A DNA stretch of 44,085 bases from Saprospiraceae bacterium. GTDB lineage: Bacteria > Bacteroidota > Bacteroidia > Chitinophagales > Saprospiraceae. Numbering within the stretch: position 1 is the stretch's first letter; every line of letters begins with the position of its first letter. The notes below the pieces were generated by a model that was not told where the DNA came from, did not search any database, and saw only the letters and a program-made list of their open reading frames with translations. The stretch spans positions 1 through 44,085 of the forward strand of contig JANQLV010000070.1 of NCBI GenBank assembly GCA_028280415.1. The letters run 5' to 3'. Positions 43,812 through 44,085 of this stretch are shown piece by piece. Position numbers and translations under genes: made by a program.

Positions 43812-44085
43812 TTATTGTATTATAAGTCTACCACTATGGATTTGAAAATCCTTAGTTAATAATTTATAAAAATATATACCGGGACTCAGATTGGTTCTTT
43901 GAATCGTCAATGAATTGCCAGTGGGCTGATCATATGCCCGAACTTTTTTCCCATCCATTGTATAAACTTCTACATAGCTAATATTTTCTTCTAATTCATT
44001 AAAATACATTATCGCTTCATCAATCATAGGATTAGGAGATATTTCAATGTTAGCGGGCCTGGATGCTAGTTCCTCATTAGATAGA
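43812..44085 (-). CDS. C-terminal end of a T9SS-secreted protein (partial)
   Basis: The frame is open to the window edge, so the 5' end is outside. The visible residues, LASRPANIEISPNPMIDEAI, ISYVEVYTMDGKKVRAYDQP, LSPGIYFYKLLTKDFQIHSG and RLIIQ, form a complete type A T9SS sorting domain (PNP, hxxG, YxxK blocks). Only the tail is seen, so the function of the protein cannot be told. Confidence 0.85.
   Translation of the reverse strand, partial: LSNEELASRPANIEISPNPMIDEAIMYFNELEENISYVEVYTMDGKKVRAYDQPTGNSLTIQRTNLSPGIYFYKLLTKDFQIHSGRLIIQ

Overview
The window comes from a member of the Bacteroidota. The evidence is four-fold: C-terminal type IX secretion (T9SS) sorting domains (three clear cases), a carboxypeptidase-D-like/TonB receptor, promoters of the TAnnTTTG type, and SusA-like maltodextrin genes. 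The secreted repeat proteins and the Ig/SprB-type giant protein suggest the Saprospirales/Lewinella side of the phylum, but that placement is inference. No rRNA, tRNA, CRISPR array, transposase or phage structural gene was seen.

Region 1 (about 1-17 kb) is a metal/redox patch with many gene remnants. A PhoX-type phosphatase is followed by a Fur/Zur-family repressor divergent from a MerC-like gene, a small conserved protein, a decayed COG0523 (CobW/ZigA-like) GTPase, a TonB receptor and a secreted thioredoxin-like protein. The Fur/MerC gap and the promoter of a TrxB-like flavoprotein at 15.7 kb share a palindrome core (TGCAACTnnGTTGCA) at identical promoter spacing, so they are probably one regulon, most likely zinc. 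Between them lie a pair of membrane proteins, a tricorn-like S41 protease, an S9 peptidase and MogA. Direct repeats of about 230 bp (6.3 and 14.6 kb) each carry the thioredoxin-mogA junction, which is the signature of an 8 kb insertion by homologous recombination. Decayed pieces of comM/yifB lie at 0.1, 16.9 and probably 29.0 kb.

Region 2 (17-29 kb) is the most unusual part. A single protein joins a [2Fe-2S] ferredoxin domain, a class III nucleotide cyclase and a globin. It is followed by two paralogous secreted proteins built of 17-residue NTAIG repeats with an S74 self-cleaving chaperone at the C-terminus, then a dockerin-like repeat protein, a T9SS cargo protein, and a TPR-histidine kinase/LuxR-type response regulator pair. 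The cyclase gene and both S74 genes are each preceded by the same palindrome (ATCACCCC..GGGGTGAT) exactly 21 nt before a TAnnTTTG element. That position is near -42 and would suit a CRP-type activator. I infer a cyclic-nucleotide circuit: a redox/gas-sensing cyclase driving its own promoter and a secreted adhesin-like operon.

Region 3 (29-44 kb) is more ordinary: a 1641-residue T9SS-secreted multidomain protein, a small PepSY-like protein, a rhomboid protease, a GH13 amylase with an MFS sugar transporter, a TPMT-like methyltransferase with an AraC regulator, a glyoxalase-like protein, a lipoprotein, thioredoxin, an OsmC protein, and the 3' end of another T9SS cargo gene on the minus strand.
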